From assembly GCF_029167105.1 (NCBI RefSeq), contig NZ_JARFML010000022.1:62001-126000 (forward strand): DNA of 64,000 nt, read 5' to 3'. Positions 30,894-40,407 of this stretch are shown one piece after another. The DNA is from Bradyrhizobium yuanmingense. GTDB lineage: Bacteria; Pseudomonadota; Alphaproteobacteria; Rhizobiales; Xanthobacteraceae. Below the pieces are notes generated by a model. That model was not told the origin of the DNA. It made no database searches and saw only the letters and a list, made by a program, of their open reading frames with translations. Within the stretch, counting starts at the first letter, position 1. Every line of letters starts with the position of its first letter. The translations under genes were made by a program, and so were the position numbers.

Positions 30894-31934
30894 ATGTACC
30901 TGATCGAAGCGCTCCCCACCGTCGTCGGAACTGCCGCTATCGCCCCGGCGCTGCTGTTGCTCTGGCTCGTCATCGCCGCCGAGGAACGCCCGGGACCGCC
31001 GGCTCAGGTCTGGACCGCATTCCTGTTAGGGGCGGCCAGCATCTCACTGCTGGGCCTCGCCCGCGCCCCCTTCGCCAAGATGGTCGCCGCCCCCGACGAT
31101 CCCTGGGCGGCGCTCGCCATGCATTCGATCTTCGGCGTCGCGCTGCCCGAGGAGGCCGTCAAGGTGCTCGCCATCGTGCTGGTCTCCTCGACCAAGCGAC
31201 GCACCTTTGCCAATCCGATGGACACCGTTGTCTACGGCGCCGCGGTCGGCCTCGGCTTCGCCGCCTACGAGAATCTCGCCTACCTGGTCCAGCACGCCGA
31301 CATGTGGCGCTCGCTCGCCGCGCTGCGCAGTGTCCTGACCGTCCCCTTCCATGGTGCGCTCGGCATCATCGCCGGCGCCTACCTGACCATCGCGCGCGCC
31401 GGGACGGCGCTCGGCGCAAACCGCCACCATCGCGATTGGGCACGTCTCTCCAGCCGGCTGTTGATCTTCGGTGGCCCGCTCGCGCTGCATACGGCCTTCG
31501 ACTTCCCGCTGCTGACGCTCCAGCGCATGCCCGATCTCGATCCGACACTCCGCATGTGGTTGGGCGCTGCGAGCCTGCTGATCGGCTTCGGCTCGATCGC
31601 CTTCGCCATCCGCCTGGTCCGGCGCGTCGCGCGCCACCACGCGCCGCGAACCGATGTCGCGCGCGAGCGGCTCAGCCAGCTGCGCCGGATGTGGGCGCTG
31701 CTGCTCGCCGGCGGCGGCATCGGCTTCGTCGGGCTCGCCTTCGTCCTGACCTCGATCCATCACTGGCTGATCAACCCCGAGCGCAACCTGACGCTGGCGC
31801 TGATTCCGATCGGTTTCGTCTCGATCCTGCTCGGCCTTGCGCTTCTGATTGTCACATCGGCGATCTACATTCTCGGCCGCAACCGCATTCGCACCAACGC
31901 AGAAGGCTTTTCGTCGGCGCCCGGCGGCACTTGA
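30894..31934 (+). CDS. PrsW-like intramembrane metalloprotease family protein
   Basis: A 346-aa polytopic membrane protein. The motifs expected for the PrsW/CPBP-type membrane protease superfamily are visible in order: PEEAVKVLAIVL (Glu-Glu), GLGFAAYENLAYL (Glu-Asn), PFHGALGIIAGAYL (His) and HTAFDFPLL (His...Asp). PrsW in Bacillus cleaves an anti-sigma factor; no anti-sigma gene is adjacent here, so the substrate is unknown. Eight or more transmembrane segments are apparent. ATG 30894 has a weak ribosome-binding site. Confidence 0.82.
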   Translation: MYLIEALPTVVGTAAIAPALLLLWLVIAAEERPGPPAQVWTAFLLGAASISLLGLARAPFAKMVAAPDDPWAALAMHSIFGVALPEEAVKVLAIVLVSSTKRRTFANPMDTVVYGAAVGLGFAAYENLAYLVQHADMWRSLAALRSVLTVPFHGALGIIAGAYLTIARAGTALGANRHHRDWARLSSRLLIFGGPLALHTAFDFPLLTLQRMPDLDPTLRMWLGAASLLIGFGSIAFAIRLVRRVARHHAPRTDVARERLSQLRRMWALLLAGGGIGFVGLAFVLTSIHHWLINPERNLTLALIPIGFVSILLGLALLIVTSAIYILGRNRIRTNAEGFSSAPGGT

Positions 31935-32003
31935 TCCAACGCATGGCGAACCCGCGACAGGCCCACTAGATTGGGACGCAATCCTCTCGTCCGGAGCCAG
32001 ACG

Positions 32004-32582
32004 ATGACATCGCCCGATCAATTTTCCCGCCTGCAATCCGAGATGAACCAGGCGGTCAAGGCGCATTGGAAGGCTTTTCTGTTCGAGGGGATCCTGCTTG
32101 CCGTCCTCGGCATTGCCGCGCTCGTCCTGCCGCCGCTCGCCAGTCTTGCGACCGCGATCTTCCTCGGCTGGATGTTCCTGATCGGCGGCATCGGCGGGCT
32201 CATCGCGACCTATTGGGCGCGCAGCACGCCGGGCTTCTGGTGGTCGCTGATTTCGGCTGCGCTGGCCGTTCTCGCCGGCTTGCTGCTGCTGGCCCGGCCG
32301 ATGCAGGCCGTGCTGACGCTGACCATCGTGCTCGGCGCCTATTTCCTCGCCGAGGGCGTCGCCACCATCATGTACGCGCTGGAACACCGCCGAGAGCTCA
32401 GCGGCCGCTGGTCGTGGCTGCTGATCTCGGGCCTCGTCGACATCGCGATCTCGTTCATGGTGATCACGGGACTGCCGAGCTCGGCGGAGTGGGCCATTGG
32501 CGTCCTCGTCGGCATCAACCTGCTGTTCGGCGGCGCCACCCTGATCGGCATGGCGCTGGCGGCACGCAACGGCAACACCTGA
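32004..32582 (+). CDS. HdeD family membrane protein
   Basis: A 192-aa inner-membrane protein with six hydrophobic helices in three similar pairs, matching the HdeD/DUF308 family (FEGILLAVLGIAALVLPPLA; FLGWMFLIGGIGGLIATYWA; LVGINLLFGGATLIGMALAA). HdeD contributes to acid resistance at high cell density in Escherichia coli; the role here is presumed stress-related. ATG 32004 after CCGGAGCCAGACG. Confidence 0.88.
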   Translation: MTSPDQFSRLQSEMNQAVKAHWKAFLFEGILLAVLGIAALVLPPLASLATAIFLGWMFLIGGIGGLIATYWARSTPGFWWSLISAALAVLAGLLLLARPMQAVLTLTIVLGAYFLAEGVATIMYALEHRRELSGRWSWLLISGLVDIAISFMVITGLPSSAEWAIGVLVGINLLFGGATLIGMALAARNGNT

Positions 32583-32613
32583 GGCGCCTCGTCGCTCCAC
32601 ATCCTGATAGGGG

Positions 32614-32642
32614 GTGACAAGGCGTCAGCGGCACGCTATATC
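32614..32642 (+). promoter_or_regulatory. Predicted sigma70-type promoter of the aroG leader
   Basis: GTGACA at 32614-32619 and TATATC at 32637-32642 are separated by exactly 17 bases. The expected start of transcription falls at about 32649-32651, that is, on or just before the ATG of the leader peptide at 32651. This would give a leaderless leader-peptide mRNA. Prediction by eye. Confidence 0.6.
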
Positions 32643-32650
32643 GCCTTCCC

Positions 32651-32731
32651 ATGATCACCGTCGCCACCAGCTATTTTTGGTATTTTAGCTACGACAGCTC
32701 GCTGGCGGCGGGAGGATCGCGCTCAATCTAA
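32651..32731 (+). CDS. Aromatic-rich leader peptide of the DAHP synthase attenuator
   Basis: A 26-codon frame with Tyr8-Phe9-Trp10-Tyr11-Phe12-Ser13-Tyr14 (32672-32692), an extreme cluster of the three aromatic end products of the shikimate pathway. It sits between a promoter and an intrinsic terminator, ahead of DAHP synthase. There is no Shine-Dalgarno, but the predicted start of transcription lies at the ATG. Codons 18-20 (CTGGCGGCG) contain the antiterminator segment. This is the layout of a ribosome-mediated attenuator, in which the peptide itself is a sensor. Confidence 0.8.
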   Translation: MITVATSYFWYFSYDSSLAAGGSRSI

Positions 32732-32780
32732 AACATTGCAGCAAACGTCCGAACAGCCGCCAGACCTGGCGGCTTTTTTA
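32702..32780 (+). promoter_or_regulatory. Transcription attenuator: antiterminator and terminator of aroG
   Basis: CTGGCGGC at 32702-32709 and again at 32766-32773 can each pair with GCCGCCAG at 32756-32763. Pairing of the central segment with the upstream copy is the antiterminator. Pairing with the downstream copy makes a 9-bp GC stem followed by six T (32774-32779), an intrinsic terminator. A ribosome stalled on the aromatic codons would leave the upstream copy free, giving read-through into the DAHP synthase gene when aromatic aminoacyl-tRNAs are scarce. Confidence 0.78.
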
Positions 32781-32816
32781 TTGGCCGGCAGGTTCTAGAA
32801 CAGACAGGAGCCCGCC

Positions 32817-33902
<1,086 letters not shown>

Positions 33903-33931
33903 CGGATGACGAGCTTAGGATGGCTCATTCC

Positions 33932-33958
33932 TCACCTCTCCCCGACGGGGAGAGGTGA
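33932..33958. repeat. Palindromic repeat / terminator-like hairpin
   Basis: TCACCTCTCCCC and GGGGAGAGGTGA form a perfect hairpin around CGAC. It lies between the convergent aroG and the secreted-protein gene at 33964. The hairpin lacks a T-tract but can terminate both; the string is common in Bradyrhizobium intergenic DNA as I recall. Confidence 0.65.
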
Positions 33959-33963
33959 AAGCC

Positions 33964-34218
33964 TCAGCAGCCGCGGCAGATGCTCTTGATCTTCTTGTCG
34001 AGCGCCTGGTTTTCCTTGCTGAGCGGATCGTTCGGATCGCTCAGATTCTTCTCGCTGGGCACATCGCTGGCACGCGGCTGGCGATGACCGACCGGCGCCG
34101 GCAACACCGATCCGGACGATGCGCCGCTCGATGTCGATCCCTTCGAGCCGCCGGTCTGCGCAACAGCCGCGCCGCCAAGCAAGACCACGAGCGATACTGC
34201 CAGCATGATCTTCGTCAT
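33964..34218 (-). CDS. Small secreted protein
   Basis: An 84-aa protein with a Sec signal peptide (MTKIMLAVSLVVLLGGAAVA then QTGG), a low-complexity Gly/Ser-rich middle, and a C-terminus (DKKIKSICRGC) ending with two cysteines. ATG 34218 is preferred to 34224 because GGAG lies eight bases before it. Function unknown. Confidence 0.65.
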   Translation of the reverse strand: MTKIMLAVSLVVLLGGAAVAQTGGSKGSTSSGASSGSVLPAPVGHRQPRASDVPSEKNLSDPNDPLSKENQALDKKIKSICRGC

Positions 34219-34261
34219 GTCCATTTCTCCATTCTCAAATCGGCGTCCATGCCGTCGCCAC

Positions 34262-35356
34262 TCACGTTTCGGGCGGATAGAGATGAACGTCGCCGCAATA
34301 GTCGACGATACGATAGCGCGTTTCTGATTCCGCTTCACTTGTCTCGTTTGCGGTATTTTTCACCGCCGACACGTAATTCGGACCCACCGGCGACTTGCCG
34401 GCACCGCCGGGAATGTCGATGACATAGTCCGGCTGACACAGGCCCGACACCCGCCCGCGCAACTGCCGCATCAAGGCCTGCCCCTCTGCCAACGTCGTTC
34501 GCAGATGCGCCGTTCCCGGGGCGAGATCGCCGTGATGCAGATAATAGGGCTTGATCCGGCATTCGACGAAAGCTCGCATCAAATCTGACAGAGCGGCGAT
34601 GTTATCGTTGACCCCGCGCAAAAGCACAGACTGGCTCACCAGGGGAATTCCAGCATCGACGAGCCGCGCGCAGGCATCACGCGCGGCCCCCGTCAGTTCG
34701 CGCGCGTGATTGGCGTGCACCGCGACCCAGGTGGCCGCGCCCGCAACCTTCAGGGCTGCAACCATCTCTGCGCTGACGCGCGCGGGTTCGGCCACCGGGA
34801 CACGGGTGTGGAGACGGATGATCTTGACGTGATCGATGGCCGCAAGGTCGGCCATGATCTCGCTCATCCGCCGCGGCGACAGCATCAGGGGATCGCCGCC
34901 GGTCAGGATCACTTCCCAGATCTCGTCATGCGACCGGATGTAGTCGATCGCGGTGCGATAGGCGCTCTCCGACAGCGCATTCTCCTTGCCGGGCCCGACC
35001 ATCTCGCGGCGGAAGCAGAAGCGGCAATAGACCGCGCAGACATGCACGAGCTTGAACAGCACGCGGTCGGGATAGCGGTGCACGATTCCCGCCACCGGCG
35101 AATGCGGGTGATCGCCGATCGGATCGGCATTCTCGCCCGGCTGCGCCTCGAGCTCGGCCGAAACAGGAACGAATTGCCGCGCGATGGGATCGTTGGGATC
35201 CGTCGCATCGATCAACCCGACCAGATCAGGCGTGATCGCCACGGCATAGCGCGCAGCGACGCGTTCGAGCGCCGGCAGCGCCGATGCGGGCGCCAGGCCC
35301 TCGGCTACCAGCTCGGCAGGTTCGCGTAGAGTGCGTGCAAGGTTCGTCTTTGTCAT
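34262..35356 (-). CDS. epmB: EF-P beta-lysylation protein EpmB (lysine 2,3-aminomutase family)
   Basis: Radical-SAM, PLP-dependent enzyme (364 aa) that converts (S)-alpha-lysine to (R)-beta-lysine for attachment to EF-P. The radical-SAM cluster motif CAVYCRFCFRRE with three Cys, the SAM-site TGGDPLMLSPRR, and VHANHARELT are visible. Its ATG overlaps the TGA of epmA (ATGA), so the two are translationally coupled. The context with epmA and divergent efp separates it from catabolic lysine aminomutases. Confidence 0.92.
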   Translation of the reverse strand: MTKTNLARTLREPAELVAEGLAPASALPALERVAARYAVAITPDLVGLIDATDPNDPIARQFVPVSAELEAQPGENADPIGDHPHSPVAGIVHRYPDRVLFKLVHVCAVYCRFCFRREMVGPGKENALSESAYRTAIDYIRSHDEIWEVILTGGDPLMLSPRRMSEIMADLAAIDHVKIIRLHTRVPVAEPARVSAEMVAALKVAGAATWVAVHANHARELTGAARDACARLVDAGIPLVSQSVLLRGVNDNIAALSDLMRAFVECRIKPYYLHHGDLAPGTAHLRTTLAEGQALMRQLRGRVSGLCQPDYVIDIPGGAGKSPVGPNYVSAVKNTANETSEAESETRYRIVDYCGDVHLYPPET

Positions 35357-36387
35357 CTCTCATCCGCAGGCGGTGTCCACACCACCTGATCAATTCGTGT
35401 GGCGCCGCTCGCCAGCATCACCAGCCGGTCGAAGCCGAGCGCGACACCGCTCGCCTCCGGCATTGCGGCGACCGCCGCCAGAAAATCCTCGTCGAGCGGA
35501 TAGGCTTCGCCATAGCGGCGCTGCTTCTCCGTCATGGATTCCGTGAAGCGTTTGCGCTGCTCCTCGGCATCGGTCAGCTCTCCAAAGCCGTTGGCGAGCT
35601 CGACGCCGCAGGCATAGATCTCGAAACGTTCGGCGACCCTCGGATCGTCCGTCTTCACCCGCGCCAGCGCCGCTTCTGGAGATGGGTATTCGAACAGGAT
35701 GGTCAAACGCCCCTGCCCCAGCTGCGGCTCGACGTGCTCGACCAGCACCTTGCTGAAGATGTCCGACCAGGTGTCGTCCTCGGCGACACGGACCTTACCG
35801 GCTGCCGCCGCGGCGAGCGCCGCACGGTTACCCTCGCCGCCCGAGATTGTCGACAGCAGGTCGACGCCGGCGAACTGCGCGAAGGCGCCCGCGACCGTCA
35901 GGAGCTCCGGCTCGGCGAAGGGATCGGCGGTCCGGCCGCGGAAGGAGAAGGTTCCGATCCCGGTCGCCTGCGCCGCTCGGGCGATCACGACGACGCAATC
36001 GGCCATGATTGCATCATAGGGCGCTCCCGCCCGGTACCATTCCAGCATGGTGAATTCGGGCAGATGCAGGTCGCCGCGCTCGCGGTCCCGGAACACCCGT
36101 GCGAACTCGAAAATCCGCATCTCGCCCGCCGCCAGCAGCTTCTTGCAGGCGAATTCGGGTGAGGTGCGCAGGTATCGGCTGGCCCGGCTGCCGTCGGGCC
36201 GCATGATCTCGGTCCTGGGGGCGTGCAGATGGGTCTCGTTGCCCGGAGAGACCTGGAGAACGGAGGTTTCGACCTCCACAAACCCCTGTTCGGCGAAAAA
36301 CCCCCGCAAAGCTCCGGTCACGGCGCCCCTGGCCTGGAGGAACGGCCGTCGATCGAGGTGGCGCGCGGGCGACCAAAACGACGACAT
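35353..36387 (-). CDS. epmA: EF-P lysine ligase EpmA (GenX/PoxA)
   Basis: Class II lysyl-tRNA-synthetase-like enzyme (344 aa) without an anticodon-binding domain; it adenylates beta-lysine and transfers it to the conserved lysine of EF-P. Motif 2-like FEFARVFRDRERGDLHLPEF and motif 3-like GVALGFDRLVMLASGA are present, as is YACGVELANGFGEL. Start at 36387 (MSSFWSPARH) fits the family length; an ATG at 36405 would add six residues. First gene of the epmA-epmB operon, divergent from efp with a 180-base promoter region between them. Confidence 0.93.
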   Translation of the reverse strand: MSSFWSPARHLDRRPFLQARGAVTGALRGFFAEQGFVEVETSVLQVSPGNETHLHAPRTEIMRPDGSRASRYLRTSPEFACKKLLAAGEMRIFEFARVFRDRERGDLHLPEFTMLEWYRAGAPYDAIMADCVVVIARAAQATGIGTFSFRGRTADPFAEPELLTVAGAFAQFAGVDLLSTISGGEGNRAALAAAAAGKVRVAEDDTWSDIFSKVLVEHVEPQLGQGRLTILFEYPSPEAALARVKTDDPRVAERFEIYACGVELANGFGELTDAEEQRKRFTESMTEKQRRYGEAYPLDEDFLAAVAAMPEASGVALGFDRLVMLASGATRIDQVVWTPPADER

Positions 36388-36567
36388 TGGCTTGTCCCCA
36401 GCCATCAACCGACCGCCCCAGCCGGCAGCAAAATGCTGGCATCCAACGGCAAAATCAGTATGTTGCGGCCCGAAACGGGTGCCGAGGTCCGATTTGAGGC
36501 CCCAAGTCCCCCAGCAATTCGACCACGTCCTGGCTGGTGCCGGGCCAAGCAAGCAGGAAATACAGCT

Positions 36568-37134
36568 TTGAGAGTCATCGCCAGTTCTATTCGCAAGGGC
36601 AACGTGATCGAGCAAGACGGCAAGCTCTATGTCGTCGTGAGCGCCGAGAACATCCATCCCGGCAAGGGAACCCCGGTCAGCCAGATCGAAATGCGCCGAA
36701 TCTCGGACGGGGTAAAGATCTCGGAACGCTACAAGACCACCGACCAGGTCGAAAAGGCCACCATCGAAGAGCGCAACTACACCTTCCTTTACGAAGATGG
36801 CGATGGCTACCACTTCATGAACCCCGAGACCTACGACCAAGTTCAGGTTTCCAAGGACGTCGTCGGCGACGCGGCCGCGTATCTTCAGCCGGACATGACC
36901 GTCAAACTGTCGATGCATGACACCAATCCGGTGTCGATCGCACTGCCGCAGCGCGTGACGCTGGAAGTGGTGGAGACCGAGCCGGTGACCAAGGGCCAGA
37001 CCGCCTCCTCCTCCTACAAGCCGGCGGTGCTGTCCAACGGCGTGCGCACCACCGTGCCGCCGCACATTTCGGTCGGCACGCGCATTGTGGTGATGACCGA
37101 AGACGGCTCCTACTCCGAGCGTGCCAAGGACTAA
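36568..37134 (+). CDS. efp: Elongation factor P
   Basis: Translation factor (188 aa) that relieves ribosomes stalled at polyproline stretches. KOW-like N-domain with the modified lysine in NIHPGKGTPVSQ (about residue 35), then two OB domains (PETYDQVQVSKDVVG, and a C-terminus with GVRTTVPPHISVGTRIVV). The start is TTG at 36568: translation from it gives the exact conserved N-terminus (RVIASSIRKGNVI) and family length, with AGGA nine or so bases upstream. The frame is open much further upstream, but that part overlaps epmA antisense. The modification genes are directly divergent. Confidence 0.95.
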   Translation: MRVIASSIRKGNVIEQDGKLYVVVSAENIHPGKGTPVSQIEMRRISDGVKISERYKTTDQVEKATIEERNYTFLYEDGDGYHFMNPETYDQVQVSKDVVGDAAAYLQPDMTVKLSMHDTNPVSIALPQRVTLEVVETEPVTKGQTASSSYKPAVLSNGVRTTVPPHISVGTRIVVMTEDGSYSERAKD

Positions 37135-37179
37135 GCGAGCCATCGAGGATCGGAACAGGTACCGCCGGGAGGCGAAGCA

Positions 37180-38781
37180 GTGGGCAGGAACAGTCTCCGC
37201 TTCGTCTCGCTTCTCCTGGCGTTGCCGTCGCTTCTCGTTGCCGCACCGCTCGCTGCGGACGAGTTCCGCAGCCCCTCGCTGACGGCCCTGCGCATCGAGT
37301 GGCGCGCGGCGCTCGACCAGCTGCGCAGCGAGATCAACAGCCGTCCCCAGATTGCGGGCGACTTCATCTTCGCGCCCCGTCGCTCGGTGCCGCGCTACGA
37401 TCCGCGCGCGATGCCCGCACTGGTGCAGCTCAACGCGGTCTCCTCGCGCTTCTTCACCGGCATTACCCGAAGTCCCGTCCCCGTGCTGCTGCCGTTCGAC
37501 GCCGCCGCGTATCTCGACGCGCAGCGCAGCGGCGCGCCGGCGACGCTCGCGCTGTCGCGCTACCAGGCCGACTTCAATCCCGTCGACATGTTCGATGCCG
37601 GTCCCGCCGGCTACAGCGCGACCTTCTCGCTCGAGCCCGGCGCCGGTGACGGCATGCCGAGCCGGGTGTACGCAAAGCCCGTCCAGGTGCATATCACGGG
37701 CTCGGCGCTGATCTACGACATCGCCGATCCGGCCGGGGGCAAGGGCGAGCCAGTCAAGCCGCTCGCCGCGACCTACCCGGATCTGCGCAGGTTCATCCGG
37801 GAAGGCTATGTGCGCTACGCCTTCACCCGCTTCGGCGCCGCCTATGTGGTCTCGATCCAGTGCCTCGACAGTGTCGCAAGGCCACGGCGGCTCGCCTGCA
37901 AGGAGGCCTATCCGGTCGCCGAGCGCTTCCTGAAGGCGCTGCGCGTCGCAGGGGGCCAGCGCATGCGGCCCCTGGCGGATATTGCGTCCAACATTATCGA
38001 CCGCCCCGCGGTGCGTTCACCGGATTTCAGCTACCGGCCGAGCGGCGACATCATTCCGAACACCGGCTACCGCAAGCAGGGCGGTCATCCCGACGCCATG
38101 GCCTATGCCCAGATCCGCTTTCCCTTGGAAAAGGCGCCCGCCTTCGTGCGCTCCCAATCCTTCGGCAAGCGCGACAAGAGCGAAGGCCCGACCGCCTATC
38201 CCTGGCGCGACAATTTCTGCGAGTCGCGCAGTTTCGAGGTGTGGCAATGCGGCGGGGGTTACGGCCACCAGGGCGAGGACATCCGCGCCGCCGACTGCCC
38301 GCCGCCCGGTGAAGGCCGCGAGCCGTGCGATCCCAAGCGGCGCGGCGTCGTCGCCGTGCGTGACGCAATCGTCATCCGTGGAGCCAAGGACCAGGCCGCA
38401 ACGCTTCAGGTCAATAGCCGCACCGAGCACATTCGTTTCCGCTACATGCACATGAATCCGCATGCGATGAACGCCGATGGCGTGCTCAACGGCCGCATCG
38501 TCACCGAAGGCGAGAAGATCGGCGTGATCTCGAACTACCTCGACCGTCCCGCGGGCACCTCGATGCACCTGCATTTCGACGTCCAGGTGTTCACCCGCGA
38601 TGGCTGGATCTGGGTCAGTCCCTACGTGACGCTGGTCTCGGCCTATGAACGGCTGATCCGCGCGCGCGGCCGCGAGATCGGCCCGGAGATCGCGGTCACG
38701 GCGCAGCCGGTGGCCCATGCGCTGCCGGAAGACGTGCTCAAGCCTGACTTGCGCGAGGGAGCGGGCGGCGAGGAGAACTGA
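37180..38781 (+). CDS. Secreted M23-like (LytM-type) peptidase
   Basis: A 533-aa exported protein with an N-terminal signal peptide (RFVSLLLALPSLLVAAPLAA). It has a large N-terminal region of unknown fold, and a C-terminal domain with GGGYGHQGEDIRA and TSMHLHFDVQV. These provide the H-x3-D and H-x-H zinc ligands of M23 endopeptidases, which cut peptidoglycan cross-links. GTG at 37180 after GGGAGGCGAAGCA. Three conserved Cys in the catalytic region could form disulfides. Exact substrate unknown. Confidence 0.8.
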   Translation: MGRNSLRFVSLLLALPSLLVAAPLAADEFRSPSLTALRIEWRAALDQLRSEINSRPQIAGDFIFAPRRSVPRYDPRAMPALVQLNAVSSRFFTGITRSPVPVLLPFDAAAYLDAQRSGAPATLALSRYQADFNPVDMFDAGPAGYSATFSLEPGAGDGMPSRVYAKPVQVHITGSALIYDIADPAGGKGEPVKPLAATYPDLRRFIREGYVRYAFTRFGAAYVVSIQCLDSVARPRRLACKEAYPVAERFLKALRVAGGQRMRPLADIASNIIDRPAVRSPDFSYRPSGDIIPNTGYRKQGGHPDAMAYAQIRFPLEKAPAFVRSQSFGKRDKSEGPTAYPWRDNFCESRSFEVWQCGGGYGHQGEDIRAADCPPPGEGREPCDPKRRGVVAVRDAIVIRGAKDQAATLQVNSRTEHIRFRYMHMNPHAMNADGVLNGRIVTEGEKIGVISNYLDRPAGTSMHLHFDVQVFTRDGWIWVSPYVTLVSAYERLIRARGREIGPEIAVTAQPVAHALPEDVLKPDLREGAGGEEN

Positions 38782-38866
38782 CAGCGTACTGGTTCGTTGC
38801 TGGAGCGGGCAGGACGCATCTGGTCTGGTCGCGCTCGCCCCCGCTCGAACGAAGAAGGATGGGTTG

Positions 38867-39853
38867 ATGAGTGTCGGACTGATCGGTCTTCTCGACGATA
38901 TCGCGGGGATCGCAAAGGTGGCTGCAGCCTCGCTCGACGATGTCGCTAGCCAGGCAGCCAAGGCAGGCACAAAGGCGGCTGGCGTGGTCATCGACGATGC
39001 GGCGGTCACGCCGAACTACGTCATCGGTTTCGCTTCGAAACGCGAGCTGCCGATCGTCGGCAAGATCGCGGTCGGATCGCTACGCAACAAACTGCTGATC
39101 TTGCTGCCGATTGCCCTGCTGCTCGGCTATTTCCTTCCCGCTGCGGTCACGCCGCTGCTGATGCTGGGCGGCGCCTTTCTCTGCTATGAGGGCGCCGAAA
39201 AGGTGCTCGAAGCCGTGATGCCGCATCATGCGCACCAGCACGAAGCTCAGCTCGAGCCGATTGCGTTGAATGCCCAGTCGGTCGAGGACGAGAAGGTCGC
39301 TGGCGCCATCAAGACGGATTTCATCCTGTCGGCGGAGATCATGGCGATCACGCTGGCGGCCCTCCCGGCGGGCAGCATCTGGACGCAGGCGCTGGTGCTG
39401 GCGCTGGTCGGCCTCTTCATCACCGTTGGCGTCTATGGCGTGGTGGCCCTGATCGTGAAAGCGGACGATGCCGGCATGGCCCTCGCGCGGTTCGACGGCG
39501 CCTCGCTCGCCGGCGGCGCGATCCGATTGCTTGGACGCGCGCTCGTCCGCGGCATGCCCGTTTTCCTGGCGGTGCTGAGCACGATCGGCACCGCCGCCAT
39601 GATCTGGGTCGGCGGTGGCATCATCCTGCACGGCATCGAGAAGTACGGCCCACCCGCGATCGGCCACACGGTCCATGCCATAACCGAGGCTGCCGCACAT
39701 CTTCTTCCATCCGTTGCCGGCATCGTCGAATGGTCGGTCGAGGCAGCCATCTCGGGTGCGCTTGGACTGCTCGTCGGCGCGGTTGCCATTCCGGTCGTCC
39801 AATACGGGCTAGCGCCGGCCTGGAAGCGGTTGAGACGATCGCGATCGGCTTGA
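38867..39853 (+). CDS. DUF808 family inner-membrane protein (YedI-like)
   Basis: A 328-aa membrane protein of the DUF808 family: MSVGLIGLLDDIAGIAKVAA, VVIDDAAVTPNYVIGFASKR and FLCYEGAEKVLEA are diagnostic. About five transmembrane segments in the second half. ATG at 38867. The molecular role of the family is unknown. It lies 85 bases after the M23-like gene on the same strand. Confidence 0.88.
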   Translation: MSVGLIGLLDDIAGIAKVAAASLDDVASQAAKAGTKAAGVVIDDAAVTPNYVIGFASKRELPIVGKIAVGSLRNKLLILLPIALLLGYFLPAAVTPLLMLGGAFLCYEGAEKVLEAVMPHHAHQHEAQLEPIALNAQSVEDEKVAGAIKTDFILSAEIMAITLAALPAGSIWTQALVLALVGLFITVGVYGVVALIVKADDAGMALARFDGASLAGGAIRLLGRALVRGMPVFLAVLSTIGTAAMIWVGGGIILHGIEKYGPPAIGHTVHAITEAAAHLLPSVAGIVEWSVEAAISGALGLLVGAVAIPVVQYGLAPAWKRLRRSRSA

Positions 39854-39882
39854 GCACAGCCATTGCGGATGACGCGCGCAGC

Positions 39883-40386
39883 CTATTCCAGGAACGTCGT
39901 CAGCTGCGCGCCCTCATCCGCCACGAACACCGCGATCAATTCCGCCGGCTCGGTCATGCTGGCATTGGCCGAGACCAGATGCGTCGAGCCCGGCGGTTCG
40001 AAGAAGGACTGGCCGACGCCGAACGTCTCGACCGGGCCGCCGCCGAGCTGCGAGCGGATCTCGCCCTTGGTGATGTAGGCGGTGACGGAGCCGGAGTGAC
40101 GATGCGGCCGCGAAAACCCGCCCGGACCATAGGACACGCGCACGATGGTAACGCGCTTGCCGGGCACGTTCGGAAGCGCGTAGGAGCCGATCGGCTCGAC
40201 CTTGTCGAGCGGCGAGCCCTCCGCCGCCGTCGCGCAGAGCGGCGCGAGGGCGCTGGACACGCTGTCGATCGTCACCGGCAGAGCCTTGCCGATCGCAAGC
40301 GCACAGACAAATCCTGCTAGGACCGCAAACGCGGCCGAACGTGACGGCGCCGGACATTGCACGGCCGAAAGGCTCATCGCTGTCAT
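39883..40386 (-). CDS. Cupin-domain exported protein
   Basis: A 167-aa protein with a hydrophobic N-terminal segment (AFAVLAGFVCALAIGKALPV) acting as signal or anchor, and a cupin barrel. The metal-binding pattern PHRHSGSVTAYITKGE and, further on, EPPGSTHLVSANAS gives two His, one Glu and a late His. Lies 21 bases downstream of the AhpD-like gene on the same strand and is probably co-transcribed with it under the MarR-type regulator. Substrate unknown. Confidence 0.8.
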   Translation of the reverse strand: MTAMSLSAVQCPAPSRSAAFAVLAGFVCALAIGKALPVTIDSVSSALAPLCATAAEGSPLDKVEPIGSYALPNVPGKRVTIVRVSYGPGGFSRPHRHSGSVTAYITKGEIRSQLGGGPVETFGVGQSFFEPPGSTHLVSANASMTEPAELIAVFVADEGAQLTTFLE

Positions 40387-40407
40387 CGTGATCTTCCCCT
40401 CTCTCCG

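Noticed and set aside
36388..37692. In-frame upstream extension of epmA over efp and the M23-like gene
   Set aside because: It runs antisense through efp; the conserved EpmA N-terminus starts at 36387.
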